Positions 41,353 to 50,900 of a stretch of 64,000 nucleotides of DNA are shown one piece after another; position 1 is the first letter of the stretch, and every line of letters begins with the position of its first letter. Location of the stretch: NCBI GenBank assembly GCA_035279385.1, contig DATEHZ010000128.1, forward strand, positions 1 to 64,000. Direction: 5' to 3'. Under the pieces are notes generated by a model. That model had not been told where the DNA came from and did not search any database. It saw only the letters and a list, made by a program, of their open reading frames with translations. The translations under genes were made by a program, and so were the position numbers. The DNA comes from DATGJX01 sp035279385. GTDB taxonomy: Bacteria; Vulcanimicrobiota; Vulcanimicrobiia; Vulcanimicrobiales; Vulcanimicrobiaceae.

Positions 41353-41483
41353 GTTCCTAGTCTCCCCGGTGGCGGAGCCGCTTCCTGCAAGCAAGCCAAG
41401 CGCTCCGGCCGGCCCTCGCCGGCGCCTGTAACAAACCCCCGGCACGGCGGTAGAAGCCACCAAGAACCCGAACTTTGAGGAGC

Positions 41484-42119
41484 ATGGAGATCGGAGAGCA
41501 GAGCGACGAGGCTCTGGTGCGGCGGGTCCGTAGCGGCGAGCGCGAGCTCTTCTCCATCTTGGTGGACCGTTACAAACGTGGAATCGCAAATTTCATCAGC
41601 GCCGGAGTACGCAGCCCCTCGGACGTCGCCGACCTCTCGCAGGAGACGTTCCTGCGAGCGTACGCGCACCTGGACACGTTCAATCCCGCGCTCGGCAAAT
41701 TTTCCACGTGGATCTATCAAATCGCGCGCAACGTCGTGCGCACGTACTTGGGAAAATCCCAGCGACGCGTCCCAACGCAAGAATTGCCGGAAGATCAAAC
41801 GCTGGAAAACGCGCTTCCAGATCTCTCACATGAAGGCGATCCGTCCGGCGGCGTGCTTCGCCAGGAAGCGGAACGCGAGCTGCGCGAGGCGCTCGCAGAA
41901 CTGCCCGAGCGGACCAGAACCGTGCTGACGCTGCGGTATTACAACAACATGGAATACCACACGATCGCGAGCACGCTCGGACTCTCGCTCGGGAACGTGA
42001 AAACGCTCATTCACCGCGGCAAGATCGCGCTCGCGCAAAAGATGCGTGAGAAAGAACGCCATGCCGTACATCATGCAAAGGCCAAAGGAGGTGCTCCGCG
42101 TGCGATGCTCGTCCTGTGA
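41484..42119 (+). CDS. ECF-type RNA polymerase sigma factor
   Basis: 211 residues from ATG 41484 (GAGGAG immediately upstream; a TTG at 41475 is an alternative). Region 2: ELFSILVDRYKRGI, then DVADLSQETFLRAYAHLDTF and FSTWIYQIARNVVRTYL. Region 4: ALAELPERTRTVLTLRYYNNM, HTIASTLGLSLGNVKTLIHRG. It resembles SigW/RpoE-type factors for envelope stress. The downstream anti-sigma gene starts inside its last codons, a standard co-translated switch. The C-terminal tail is rich in His/Lys/Ala. Confidence 0.93.
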   Translation: MEIGEQSDEALVRRVRSGERELFSILVDRYKRGIANFISAGVRSPSDVADLSQETFLRAYAHLDTFNPALGKFSTWIYQIARNVVRTYLGKSQRRVPTQELPEDQTLENALPDLSHEGDPSGGVLRQEAERELREALAELPERTRTVLTLRYYNNMEYHTIASTLGLSLGNVKTLIHRGKIALAQKMREKERHAVHHAKAKGGAPRAMLVL

Positions 42120-42660
42120 GCCGCTGCTCGATCGCTACACCGAAGGCACGCTGACGCCGCGCCAGATGATCGACGTCTCCGCGCATCTGCGCGGATGCGC
42201 GTCGTGCCGCGAGCTGCTGAACGAACTCAAAGTCGTGGACGGATTGTTCGCGACGACGCGCCGGCCCGATCTCGCGGAGAATTTCACCTTCGCCGTCATG
42301 GCTGAAGTACGCGCGCTGCCGGCGCCGCGTGCGCGCCAGCACGCGATTTGGGCTTTCCTCGTGCTCTACCCCGCGGCAGCGTGGGTGGCCGGCGTGCTCG
42401 CGATGGTGTTGACCGGTACGTCGCCCGCAGCCGTCATCGCCGGCATTTCGAGCGCGCTCGCGCGCATCGGCATCGTATCGAGCGGCGTTTCAGCGACGCT
42501 CTCGCACGGTCTGGGTCATTTTACGCCGACGCTTGCGGCGTTCGGCGCGGGTGTACTTGCTATCGACCTTGCGCTCGGGTGCGCGTTCGCGCTGCTCTAT
42601 TTCGTCATTCGCCCGCGCGTCGCAGCGCGGCTCGCTTCAGTCCCGGAGTCGCTATCATGA
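42100..42660 (+). CDS. Zinc-finger anti-sigma factor, membrane-bound
   Basis: 186 residues from GTG 42100, with an excellent SD (AAAGGAGG, 42085-42092) inside the sigma gene, giving a 20-base overlap. The N-terminal zf-HC2/ASD motif is complete: CSSCEPLLDRY, then HLRGCASCRELL (His-x3-Cys-x2-Cys). Two to three membrane segments follow (IWAFLVLYPAAAWVAGVL, LAAFGAGVLAIDLAL). Such proteins hold the cognate ECF factor at the inner membrane until a stress signal. The stop overlaps the next start (ATGA). Confidence 0.88.
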   Translation: MRCSSCEPLLDRYTEGTLTPRQMIDVSAHLRGCASCRELLNELKVVDGLFATTRRPDLAENFTFAVMAEVRALPAPRARQHAIWAFLVLYPAAAWVAGVLAMVLTGTSPAAVIAGISSALARIGIVSSGVSATLSHGLGHFTPTLAAFGAGVLAIDLALGCAFALLYFVIRPRVAARLASVPESLS

Positions 42661-43535
42661 AGTATCGCATTTCGCTCGTCTTGAGTCTGCTTGCCGTCGT
42701 CGTTCTTGCCGCCGCCGCTCCGGCGAGCGCGCGGACGATCGACCACGGCATCACCGCGTTCGGCTCGAGCGTGAACGTCCCCGAAGACGAGGAAGTCAAA
42801 GGCGACGTCACGGTCATCGGCGGCGAGGCGACGATCGACGGGCGCATCGACGGCGACTTGAACGTCATCGGCGGTACGTGGAGCAGAGGCCCGAACGCCG
42901 TTATCACGGGCGATATCAACGATCTCGGCGGCACGAGTCTGGCCACGTACGTGCCGTTCATGCCGTCGGCAAGCACCGCGTCGACGATGGCGCACGAGAA
43001 TCACAAACTGATGATGTGGCTTGCGTACAGCGTGATCGTGCTGCTGGCGTTCCTGCTCTTCCCGGTGCGCGTGCGCGCTGCGCTAGGTCGCGTCGAGCAT
43101 CATCCGGGACTCTCCGCGGGAGTGGGCGTGCTCGCGCTCGTCGCGGTCTTTCCGATCATGATTTTGCTGGCCATCAGTTTCATCGGCTGGCCGCTCATAC
43201 CGGTGGAGATCCTTGCGGTGTTTGCCGCGATTCTCATCGGGCACGCGGCGGTGAGCATGCTCATCGGACGCCGCTTGTACGAACTGATTTTGCCGCGCAC
43301 GACGCCTTCGCCGATTGCCGCGCTGATTCTGGGTCTCATCGTGGTGAGCGCCGCCGGCATCGTTCCGGTGCTCGGCCCGCTCGTGATGTGCCTCGTGTGG
43401 CTGGTCGGCCTCGGCGCCGCGATTCTCGCTTTCGTGCGCGAGACCGCGTTCATGGGACCGGCCTCGGCGACGGCTGCCGCACCGGGCGGCGGTCCGCGCC
43501 CGCCGATCGGCGGCCCGCCGATGCGCGCGTCGTGA
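42657..43535 (+). CDS. Secreted bactofilin-like/membrane protein of the sigma operon
   Basis: 292 residues. A signal peptide (about 1-24, ending PASA) precedes a short polymer-forming repeat segment (about 35-90: VNVPEDEEVKGDVTVIGGEA, then IDGRIDGDLNVIGG) like the right-handed beta-helix of bactofilins. About five hydrophobic segments follow to residue 265, then a Pro/Gly-rich tail (GGGPRPPIGGPPMRAS). Its ATG overlaps the anti-sigma stop. It is probably a target or sensor of this ECF system at the envelope; that is inference. Confidence 0.75.
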   Translation: MKYRISLVLSLLAVVVLAAAAPASARTIDHGITAFGSSVNVPEDEEVKGDVTVIGGEATIDGRIDGDLNVIGGTWSRGPNAVITGDINDLGGTSLATYVPFMPSASTASTMAHENHKLMMWLAYSVIVLLAFLLFPVRVRAALGRVEHHPGLSAGVGVLALVAVFPIMILLAISFIGWPLIPVEILAVFAAILIGHAAVSMLIGRRLYELILPRTTPSPIAALILGLIVVSAAGIVPVLGPLVMCLVWLVGLGAAILAFVRETAFMGPASATAAAPGGGPRPPIGGPPMRAS

Positions 43536-43543
43536 GTGCGAAG

Positions 43544-43885
43544 CTAGAACTCTAAAAGCGCTGCAACGCGCGCGAGCACTTCGTCCAAAACGTTTTGCGG
43601 CGCGCGCTCGCGAAACTCGATGCGCCGCGCGCGCCAGTCGAACGAATGAATGTGGTCTGCAAGAACCACGCCACATGTTTCGCCGGTCTCATCAAGCGGC
43701 ACCTCAAATCGAAGGCCTTTCGCGCGACTAGAGATCGGGCAAATCAAAGCGAGTCCGGATCGGGCATTGTAGCGCCCGGATGAGAGAACGAGCGCCGGTC
43801 GCCGTTTCCCGTGCTCATGACCACCGTGCGGATCGAAATCGATCCACACAATGTCGCCGCGATCGGGATGAGCGTTTACGCTCAT
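43544..43885 (-). CDS. mazF: MazF/PemK-family mRNA interferase toxin
   Basis: 113 residues from ATG 43885, overlapping mazE by 4 bases. Family motifs: RGDIVWIDFDPHGGHE, KRRPALVLSSGRYN (catalytic Arg region), LICPISSRAKGLRFEV and VLADHIHSFDWRAR. The toxin cuts mRNA at short single-stranded motifs and is neutralised by MazE. It is the downstream member of a two-gene module with its own promoter. It converges on the sigma operon with only 8 bases between stops. Confidence 0.92.
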   Translation of the reverse strand: MSVNAHPDRGDIVWIDFDPHGGHEHGKRRPALVLSSGRYNARSGLALICPISSRAKGLRFEVPLDETGETCGVVLADHIHSFDWRARRIEFRERAPQNVLDEVLARVAALLEF

Positions 43886-44136
43886 CCCTCTTCCCAAAAC
43901 CGTTCCCGTCCAACAAGTGGAACGTCCGCGAATTCATCATCATGAACCGTCTCCGGCGTCATCCCCTGGAGCAGCTCATCGAGCGTATAACGCGGTCGTG
44001 CGCGGCGAATGGTAATTGCCCCGTCTCGCATTTCGACGTCCACCCGATCGCCTTCACGCAATCCGGCCTCTTCGACAATCCCCTTGGGGAGCCGAACGCC
44101 CAGGCTGTTGCCCCAGCGGTCCACACGTCTCTTCAT
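43882..44136 (-). CDS. mazE: MazE-family antitoxin (AbrB fold)
   Basis: 84 residues from ATG 44136. The N-terminal swapped-hairpin AbrB/MazE domain is clear: KRRVDRWGNSLGVRLPKGIV, REGDRVDVEMRDGAITIRR. The acidic C-terminal tail (ELLQGMTPETVHDDEFADVP) is the expected toxin-binding part. It should bind its own promoter together with MazF. Confidence 0.92.
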   Translation of the reverse strand: MKRRVDRWGNSLGVRLPKGIVEEAGLREGDRVDVEMRDGAITIRRARPRYTLDELLQGMTPETVHDDEFADVPLVGRERFWEEG

Positions 44137-44146
44137 GTATATACGA

Positions 44147-44175
44147 AGTATAAACGATCGCACGGTTTGCGGCAA
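44147..44175 (-). promoter_or_regulatory. mazEF promoter with overlapping palindrome
   Basis: Minus strand: TTGCCG (44175-44170), a 17-base spacer, TATACT (44152-44147). A palindrome TATAC-GAA-GTATA (44140-44152) covers the -10 and transcription start, suited to MazE autorepression. Confidence 0.65.
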
Positions 44176-44235
44176 TTCCGTAACGACCGGGTTAAGCGGG
44201 CCCCTCCCCGATTTCGGGGAATATACGGCTAACGT

Positions 44236-45441
44236 ATGGCAACCGTATCGCGCACCGCTCGATTCGCGGCGCGCACCGCGCGCATGCGCGCCTCTACCAT
44301 CCGTGAAATGCTCAAGGTCACCCAGCAGCCGGACGTCATCTCGTTCGGCGGCGGGCTGCCGGCTCCGGAACTCTTCCCCACCGACGAGATCGCCGAATGT
44401 ACGCGTGAGGTCATGCGCGACGTCGGTTCGCTCGCGCTGCAGTACAGCGTGACGGACGGCATTCCGGAACTGCGCACGTGGGTCGCGCAGCGACTGAGCG
44501 GGCACGTCGGCGCGACGTACGATCCCGACGACGTCATCATCGTGAACGGATCGCAGCAAGGTCTGGATCTCATTGCGAAGATCCTCATCGATCCCGGCGA
44601 TCACATTGTGCTGGAGAATCCGTCGTACCTGGGCGCGATTCAAGCGTTCGATGCGTATCAGGCACGGTATCTGGCCGCAGAGACCGACGAAGACGGCATG
44701 ATTCCCGAATCGCTCGACAACGTGCTCGCGCACGCCGAGCCGCTGCCGAAGTTCGTGTATCTGATTCCGAATTTCCAAAATCCGACCGGCAGAACGCTCG
44801 CGGCCGATCGCCGCGAGCAGATCGTGCGCATCTGCGAACATTACGGCGTGCCGATCGTCGAGGACGACCCGTACGGCGAACTGCGCTTCGCGGGAACGCA
44901 TCTTCCGTCGCTTTCGTCGTTTTCGCGCGAAGGCACGATCATCTACAGCGGCACCGGCAGCAAGATCATGGCACCCGGCATGCGCGTCGCGTGGCTGGCG
45001 ATGCACGATCGCGAAGTGCGCGAAAAACTCATTCTCGCAAAGCAGGGCGCCGATTTGCAAAGCGGCACGCTGGCGCAGTACGTCTTCACGCAGTACGTCT
45101 CCAAGCGCGAAGCGTTCGAGAAGCATCTCGCGACGATCGTGCAAGTGTACGGCGAGCGCCGCGACGTCATGCACCAAGCGCTCACCGAGTTCATGCCGGA
45201 GAACGTGCGGTTCAATCACCCCGAAGGCGGCATGTTCATGTGGGCACGCGCGCGCGGCGTCGACACGACCGAGCTGCTGCGCGCCTGCACGCAGCAAAAA
45301 GTCGCGTTCGTCCCGGGCGTCTCGTTCTATCCGCAGCGCGACGTCACCGACGGGATGCGCCTGAACTTCTCCCACTCCACGCCGGAAAAAATCCGCATCG
45401 GCATCGAACGCCTCGCCCGCGCCGTCCGCTCTATGTCATAA
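44236..45441 (+). CDS. PLP aminotransferase, 2-aminoadipate (LysN/KAT) type
   Basis: 401 residues, class I/II fold without a GntR DNA-binding domain. Signatures: VISFGGGLPAPELFPTDEI, NGSQQGLDLIAKIL, YLIPNFQNPTGRTL, VEDDPYGELRF and the PLP lysine in YSGTGSKIMAPGMRVAW. Close relatives act on 2-aminoadipate, kynurenine or aromatic/branched amino acids. A link to the lysine genes kamDE and lysS is possible but not adjacent. It is a single gene divergent from mazEF and followed by a REP-like repeat. Confidence 0.87.
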   Translation: MATVSRTARFAARTARMRASTIREMLKVTQQPDVISFGGGLPAPELFPTDEIAECTREVMRDVGSLALQYSVTDGIPELRTWVAQRLSGHVGATYDPDDVIIVNGSQQGLDLIAKILIDPGDHIVLENPSYLGAIQAFDAYQARYLAAETDEDGMIPESLDNVLAHAEPLPKFVYLIPNFQNPTGRTLAADRREQIVRICEHYGVPIVEDDPYGELRFAGTHLPSLSSFSREGTIIYSGTGSKIMAPGMRVAWLAMHDREVREKLILAKQGADLQSGTLAQYVFTQYVSKREAFEKHLATIVQVYGERRDVMHQALTEFMPENVRFNHPEGGMFMWARARGVDTTELLRACTQQKVAFVPGVSFYPQRDVTDGMRLNFSHSTPEKIRIGIERLARAVRSMS

Positions 45442-45449
45442 TAGGGTCT

Positions 45450-45474
45450 CGTCATCCTGAGCCTGTCGAAGGAC
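45450..45474 (+). repeat. REP-like repeat, copy f
   Basis: CGTCATCCTGAGCCTGTCGA plus AGGAC lies 9 bases after the aminotransferase stop and directly before the next ATG. Confidence 0.8.
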
Positions 45475-45480
45475 ACACGT

Positions 45481-45942
45481 ATGGCTGAGTGCTTGGTTAC
45501 CGGCATCGCGCCCACGGGCGACGCGGCGCAGATCTCCAAAATGCTGTCCGGGAGCTCGCTCGACGAAAGCCGGCTCTCCTCGGTCACGAAAGCGTCGGGG
45601 CAGGCGCGCTTGAACGCGCACGCGGAGCACGGCGGGCCGTCCTTCTCCAATGCCAGCACGATTATGACCGGCTCGGGCGGCACGGGCGTGCCGGGGGTCG
45701 GCCGCGGGCACGCATCGCTCTCGGCCAGCAGCCATGCCGACGTGCCCGACTTCCTGGGCGGACTGCCGCTCATCCCGCGCGACCAGGCGGAACACTTCAA
45801 CGTCGCCATCGCGGAAGGGCGGGGTCTGGTGATGTACAAAGCGACGCCCGAAGAAGCGCCGCAGGTGGAGGCGGCTTTCCGGTCAGCCGGGCTTCGGAAC
45901 GTCAAAATTTTCAAACCGAAAGTCACAACGCCGCCAACTTAA
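45481..45942 (+). CDS. Small paralogous protein A (general-stress-protein-like)
   Basis: 153 residues. Shares with the next gene the start (MAECLVTGIAPTGD against MAEHLVTGIAQSSD) and the C-terminal part (LIPRDQAEHFNVAIAEGRGLVMYKATPEEAPQVEAAF, and LRNVKIF). The latter resembles the repeat of general stress proteins of the YflT/17M kind (IP-x-x-x-x-x-Y-x-x-x-x-x-x-G). The middle is Ser/Gly-rich and divergent. Cytosolic, no signal. The REP copy f lies 6 bases upstream, so its ribosome-binding region is partly repeat-derived. Confidence 0.65.
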   Translation: MAECLVTGIAPTGDAAQISKMLSGSSLDESRLSSVTKASGQARLNAHAEHGGPSFSNASTIMTGSGGTGVPGVGRGHASLSASSHADVPDFLGGLPLIPRDQAEHFNVAIAEGRGLVMYKATPEEAPQVEAAFRSAGLRNVKIFKPKVTTPPT

Positions 45943-45959
45943 GGTATCGAAGGGAAAGA

Positions 45960-46439
45960 ATGGCTGAACATCTGGTCACCGGTATCGCCCAATCGTCCGA
46001 CCCGGCGCATCTAGAAGGCGCGCTCTCGGATCCGCCCGTGAACGCCGACAAGGTCGCGGTCATCACCAAAGACGCGCCGACCGATATGCATCACGAGTCG
46101 GTCCTGACGTTCATGCACGTCGGTCAGACCCATCCCACCTCGGACGTGCAGCACGAAGTCATCGTGGGCGGCGAATCCATCCTCACCAATTTCGGCGATC
46201 CGCAAGTGCCGAACATCAGTTCCGACGCGCGCTATGTCGGCTTCTTCGCCGAACCGCACGTCATCGATCATCTCGCGGATTACGCGATTCCGCAGGATCA
46301 AGTGCAGAATTACAACGACGCGATCGAAGCCGGACGCAGCGTCGTCGTCTACAAGGCCGACAAAGCCGAAGCCCCGGTCGTCGAACAAAAGTTCAAAGAC
46401 GCCGGACTGAAGAACGTCAAAACGTTCGAAACGAAGTAG
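45960..46439 (+). CDS. Small paralogous protein B (general-stress-protein-like)
   Basis: 159 residues from ATG 45960, with GAAGGGAAAG upstream and 17 bases after its paralogue. C-terminal module: VIDHLADYAIPQDQVQNYND, AIEAGRSVVVYKADKAEAPV, LKNVKTFE. The middle has a His-rich stretch (MHHESVLTFMHVGQTHPTSDVQHE) absent from the first copy. No catalytic motif is visible. A decayed third copy most similar to this gene lies at 47609-47850, beyond a glycosyltransferase gene. Confidence 0.65.
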   Translation: MAEHLVTGIAQSSDPAHLEGALSDPPVNADKVAVITKDAPTDMHHESVLTFMHVGQTHPTSDVQHEVIVGGESILTNFGDPQVPNISSDARYVGFFAEPHVIDHLADYAIPQDQVQNYNDAIEAGRSVVVYKADKAEAPVVEQKFKDAGLKNVKTFETK

Positions 46440-46524
46440 TTTACGCGCCGCAGACCGGGTTTGAGCGCTGAGGGGAGCGCGCATCGCACGCGTGCCCCCT
46501 GGCGCAACACCCGGCAGGCGACCA

Positions 46525-47373
46525 CTAGATGAGAGCGGGTCCCCCACTCGGAACATCAAGGTCTTCGGTCAGATTCTCCACCTGTAGCGTTAGCTCACGC
46601 GAATCGCCGAAAAGAGACGACAGCATTTCATCCTTCACCTCGGCTCTATCGTAATATCGCAAAATTGATGCGCGGTAGAAAATCGCCGCCGTATCAATCA
46701 TCATGCGCACGACGTCACGCATGTTAATGCGATTGCCGAACCTCTGAAACGTCAGCGTGACCGGGGATTCAGCAATTTTGAATCCCATGCGGTTTATAAT
46801 GACGAGAGCCTCGAGATCGAACGCGAATCGCTTGCAGAGCGCGCGGCCAAGCACCGGTCTCAGCGCCTCGCTACGAAACAGCTTTAGCCCAACTTGTGTA
46901 TCTCTGACCGGAAGCCGAAATAGCGTGCGCGTCAAGAGGTAATAGCAGGTGCTGTAGATTCGACGCAATCGACGTGTTGCGACGTTTGAAAGCGGATGCC
47001 ATTTCGACCCGACAACCACGTCGGCGCCTTTTAGTTCAAGCGTCTCAAAGAAGAGCGGCAATTGATCAGGATGCAGGTCAAGATCCGCATCGAGGAACAC
47101 CACGTATTCCCCGCGGGCATAACGCGCACCACAGAGCAGCGCGTGGCCCTTCCCGCGATTCTGCACGTAGTGCACAAACCTTACGGTTGCATCGGGAAAC
47201 TCCGCAATCAACAGGCTTTGCGAGGTAGAATCTGCGCTACCATCGTCTACAACGATGATCTCAAAATTGTACCGAAAACATTGCAGGGTGCGCACCATTT
47301 CGGCAACGCTTGCGACGATTCGATCGGCCTCGTTATACGCCGGCACAACAACCGAAATAAGCCGGTCTAACAA
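46525..47373 (-). CDS. GT2 glycosyltransferase, dolichol/undecaprenyl-phosphate hexose synthase-like
   Basis: 282 residues. GT-A fold: ISVVVPAYNEADRIVASVAE, EIIVVDDGSADSTSQ, NRGKGHALLCGARYA, and the D-x-D motif in VFLDADLDLHPDQLP. DTQVGLKLFRSEALRPVL and the C-terminal ESPVTLTFQRFGNRI match DPM1/polyisoprenyl-phosphate glycosyltransferases. No membrane anchor is evident. It may load a sugar onto a lipid carrier used by the GT-C-like membrane proteins upstream. A wrecked relative is at 57285-57717. Confidence 0.88.
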   Translation of the reverse strand: MLDRLISVVVPAYNEADRIVASVAEMVRTLQCFRYNFEIIVVDDGSADSTSQSLLIAEFPDATVRFVHYVQNRGKGHALLCGARYARGEYVVFLDADLDLHPDQLPLFFETLELKGADVVVGSKWHPLSNVATRRLRRIYSTCYYLLTRTLFRLPVRDTQVGLKLFRSEALRPVLGRALCKRFAFDLEALVIINRMGFKIAESPVTLTFQRFGNRINMRDVVRMMIDTAAIFYRASILRYYDRAEVKDEMLSSLFGDSRELTLQVENLTEDLDVPSGGPALI

Positions 47374-47608
47374 AATCTGGTCTCCTTACCGAAAAATGGC
47401 TCGCCCCGCCCTGCCACTGCGACCGACCGGGAATTTCCTGAGAAGATGGTGAGAAGGTATACGGGGCAATCGGGAACCCTTCCTAGTGCAAAAGCCCCTT
47501 ATACGATAGGCCAAAAGTCACGATTCGGATCGGGTGCGGCACAAATTCCGTATGCGGCCCACGTGACCTAACTGGAGATGCCGTCTCCCCCGATTCAAGG
47601 AGCCACCG
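47374..47608. other. Intergenic stretch, no gene seen
   Basis: The 235 bases upstream of the GT2 gene (minus strand) and before the decayed paralogue (plus strand) hold no convincing frame or hairpin. They may include the GT2 promoter, but no clear match is visible. Confidence 0.4.
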
Positions 47609-47850
47609 CCGCAGCAAATGCCTAACATCAGTTCCAACACGCCCTGCGTCGGCTTCTCCGCCGAACCGCGCGTCATCGATCATCTTGCGGACTACGCGAT
47701 TCCGCAGGATCAGATGCAGAATTACAACTGACGCCATCGAAGCGGAACGCGTCGTCGCTGTCTACGGAGCGTGCAGGGCCTAAGCGCCCGTCGTCGAGCA
47801 AAAATCCGATGGCGCGAATCAAGAACGTCAAAACATTCAAAACGAATTAG
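47609..47850 (+). pseudogene. Decayed 3' fragment of the paralogous stress-like gene
   Basis: From about 47618 the bases follow the 3' half of the gene at 45960 closely: AACATCAGTTCC, CGCGTCATCGATCATCT, GCGATTCCGCAGGATCA, CAGAATTACAAC. It ends AAAACATTCAAAACGAATTAG against the functional AAAACGTTCGAAACGAAGTAG. One inserted T after AATTACAAC creates an in-frame TGA, and several more indels follow. No start or 5' half is present. Confidence 0.85.
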
Positions 47851-47859
47851 GTTGCACGA

Positions 47860-47893
47860 CGTCTCGATGGTCGAGACGCAGCACGCTTCGTGC
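47860..47893. repeat. Two adjacent small hairpins
   Basis: CGTCTCGA-TGG-TCGAGACG (47860-47878) and GCACG-CTT-CGTGC (47881-47893) lie between the decayed paralogue and the end of the large membrane-protein gene. Further CGTCTC copies follow. No T run, so a terminator role is unproven. Confidence 0.5.
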
Positions 47894-47914
47894 GTGTTCG
47901 TCTCGCCTGTCGCC

Positions 47915-50900
47915 TCATGCCGTCTCGTTGCGTCTCCTGGAGTCACTGGTCGCAAAACTGCGCCCGCGCCAAAATACCCGACAAGCTGGAGTTACGAGCA
48001 CGGCAACAGTCGCGATAGATATTAAGAGGCCGGCCAGGAGAGCAGCCCATACGATGCGCTGGCTGCCGTACCGTATTCGTATTACATCCGAACCGGTGCT
48101 CGAAATAAGAAAAACGTTGGCATATCCATTCGCAACGCTGTGTTGAAGCACCGTGGAACGACCCGTAACCGACTTCGCGGACCAATCCGGCGAATAAGAT
48201 GTCCCCAAAACCAGCGCATAATTACCGCGACCGTTCAACACGACATCATAGCCACTTACGTCGGCAGAGGAAAAGCGCGCAATACGTACGTCGCCGGCGA
48301 AGCGCCAAGCTTTGGGCCGCATGCCGCTAATCGCGGCGCTTGGCAAGCAGCGGTGTCGTCGTAGGATATCCGTTACGTTTCCGCCGTTGCTTATGAAAGT
48401 AGGGTCACCGACAGCATATACAAGCGGTGTGGGACACGGCGTCAGGTAAGCTTCAATCTCGCCAAATCGCTGTTTGGTGAAACCTGGCGCTCCTCGTGAT
48501 GATCGAGAAACCTTCCATCCGTAGTGTAACGCGACGGCATCGACGTTTGCGTCCGATAACAGGTCAAAATGCAGCCCTGGTGTGTGAACTGCAATTTGCG
48601 CCATGGACCCACGGAAAGCATCGTGCGCTGTCGCGCTCCCCAGGAACAAGCTTCGCACTTTTCCAACAGATCCAGCTAGTCGGCCCCCAGCCACTGGTAT
48701 TCCATCCACTGCAATGTTTACGTTTCCGTTGCGAAGAAGCAGTTCAACCTGGAACCACTGACGATCCTTAATTTCCAGGCGCTCGCTGTGAATCCAAGAG
48801 CCGGTGCCCCGGCCGGGAACGAGTAAACCGATGTAGCCTGGTGTAAGCCAACGCAGTTGCGCTCCACTATCGGTAGTTAGCAGCGCCTGCTCCCGATCCA
48901 CATTGCTAAGGCTCACGTTAAATGAAATCTCTGAATCATCCAAAGTTGTCTGCGGTATAGGTAAGCGTAGGCCGGCCGATTTCTTACCGGCTACGACAAC
49001 ATCCCCTACGTTTTGCTGCTGAGCCCCGCTAGGCGCCGATAAGAACCACCTCGCGGCACGGGCGCGTGCGCGCATTACAGGATTATTAACGGCCGCAAAG
49101 TGCAGTTGGTTGTCGCTGCTCCACGAAACATCAGCAATTTCGCCATGGAAGCGCTTGTGTTTATCAGCGCTTCCAACAAATAGCGACACCGCTCGCTTCG
49201 GAACTGCGAAGTGACCGCGCGCAACCACAGACTCGTCGACCGCAATTTCCGCATTATCGGAGTAAAATCCGACCGCAACCTTTATCCATTCGCCACTCCG
49301 CGCGCTGAGATCATTCGTGAAGAGCATGTTTTTTTCGCTGGGCGACCACAGCGCCAGGTAACCGGGCCGCAGCCAAAGGAGTTGCGTGCCGTTGTCCATT
49401 TCGAAAAGCCGCTGGTCATGCATTGTGTCGCGTAGATTGACGTACGCCGAAAAGGTGAAATTACTCTGCGTGAATGGGCGCGTCGAGATTTTTAGGGGAT
49501 CCGACGTGGCCTGTGATCGGAGCAGCGCACCAACCCGCGGCGGGTAAATTGGCTGCAACAAATTTTTATAGTATGAGATGTCAGGCTGGGTCGGGAAAAA
49601 AGTGCTATTCCAATCGTCCTGAATTACGACAGCGGAAAAGCCAAGCGCCGAAAGCAGCTCCGGCGCATCATATTGCTGTAACACGTTGGACGCTTCATCC
49701 AGCGCCGCGTCGGCGTATGGGTACCCGGTACGCATCCTAACCACTGGCGAGCCATTGTCAAAATTCTCTAACACTGGATCGTTGTTCGTTTGCGCTCCTC
49801 GATCCCAAGAGAACGCGGTTTCACCGTTCTCCCGTAATGGCAGTTGCAGCAGCAAGCCACTTCCAGAGTACGCGTTAGAAAAATCCCGGTAATACTGCGG
49901 TACTACGACCACCCCTCCGGGAATCGAATCCTGCTGTGGTGTTAGCACAGCCCCAACGTATGCTGGCCAGCCCTCGACTAGAAGAAACCCACATAAAAGC
50001 GTAGCCGGGATAGCGCGTCGTGCGCCGCCAAGCTCCAGTATGCGGAGGACAGCCAAGCACGTTAGGACGCAAGAACAGATCACTGCTAGTTGCGCAAACT
50101 TATCGTATGGATGCTGCCAAGCTGCGCCGAGCGGGAGTCCCAGAAGTGCCCGGTTGATAACGGGCAACGGCCACTGGGCGCCCTTCATCAAGAAGATAGC
50201 TAATACCCATGTGGCGCTGCAGACAGCCGCAATAGCACGCACAAGTGCGGTGTTGCCTCGCGCTATGCCAAACCAAGTGCCAACAACAACAAGAAGCGGC
50301 AGACTAAAGAGTAGGACGCCTAATGGTCCCTCGAATGCCACGAACCATGGGTACAGTGGAAGCCCATTGATGTGCGTGTGTAGCTGAGGTAGTCCTACGA
50401 GCCGTACAACGTTCGCGATAGACGTGTATTGGCTGGCATAGTCCAGCAGCATGGCCGGGGCGACATGGTACTGCGCGTGCCACTCAGCCATGAAATCCGC
50501 TAGAAACTTAAGAGACGGAAGGATCCACCACGCCAGCGAGACCCCCCAAGACAAAAGAACCGTTGCTCCTGCTTTGAGAGAGGCGACGCGATTTGCAGCT
50601 GTATGCAACGTTGCAGCCCCGATCGCGATTGCAAATATTCCCAGCGGGACAAGCAGAATATGAGTGTAACCGGGGGCAGCCACAAGAAGGACAAGCGCGC
50701 CCGTTGCGGCAGCCCAAGGCAAGGACCGGCGCAAAGAAATAGCATCGATGAGCAAGCTCAAAAGAAAAGGATAAGTGGCCCATGTTAGCTCAAGCCACAG
50801 TTGATGCCACCACACATACGAGGTGGAAAAAGGGTTGAATGCATACAGTATGGCGCACCCGGTAATTGCAATGGCGGACTCCGGTGTTCGTGTCTCAACG

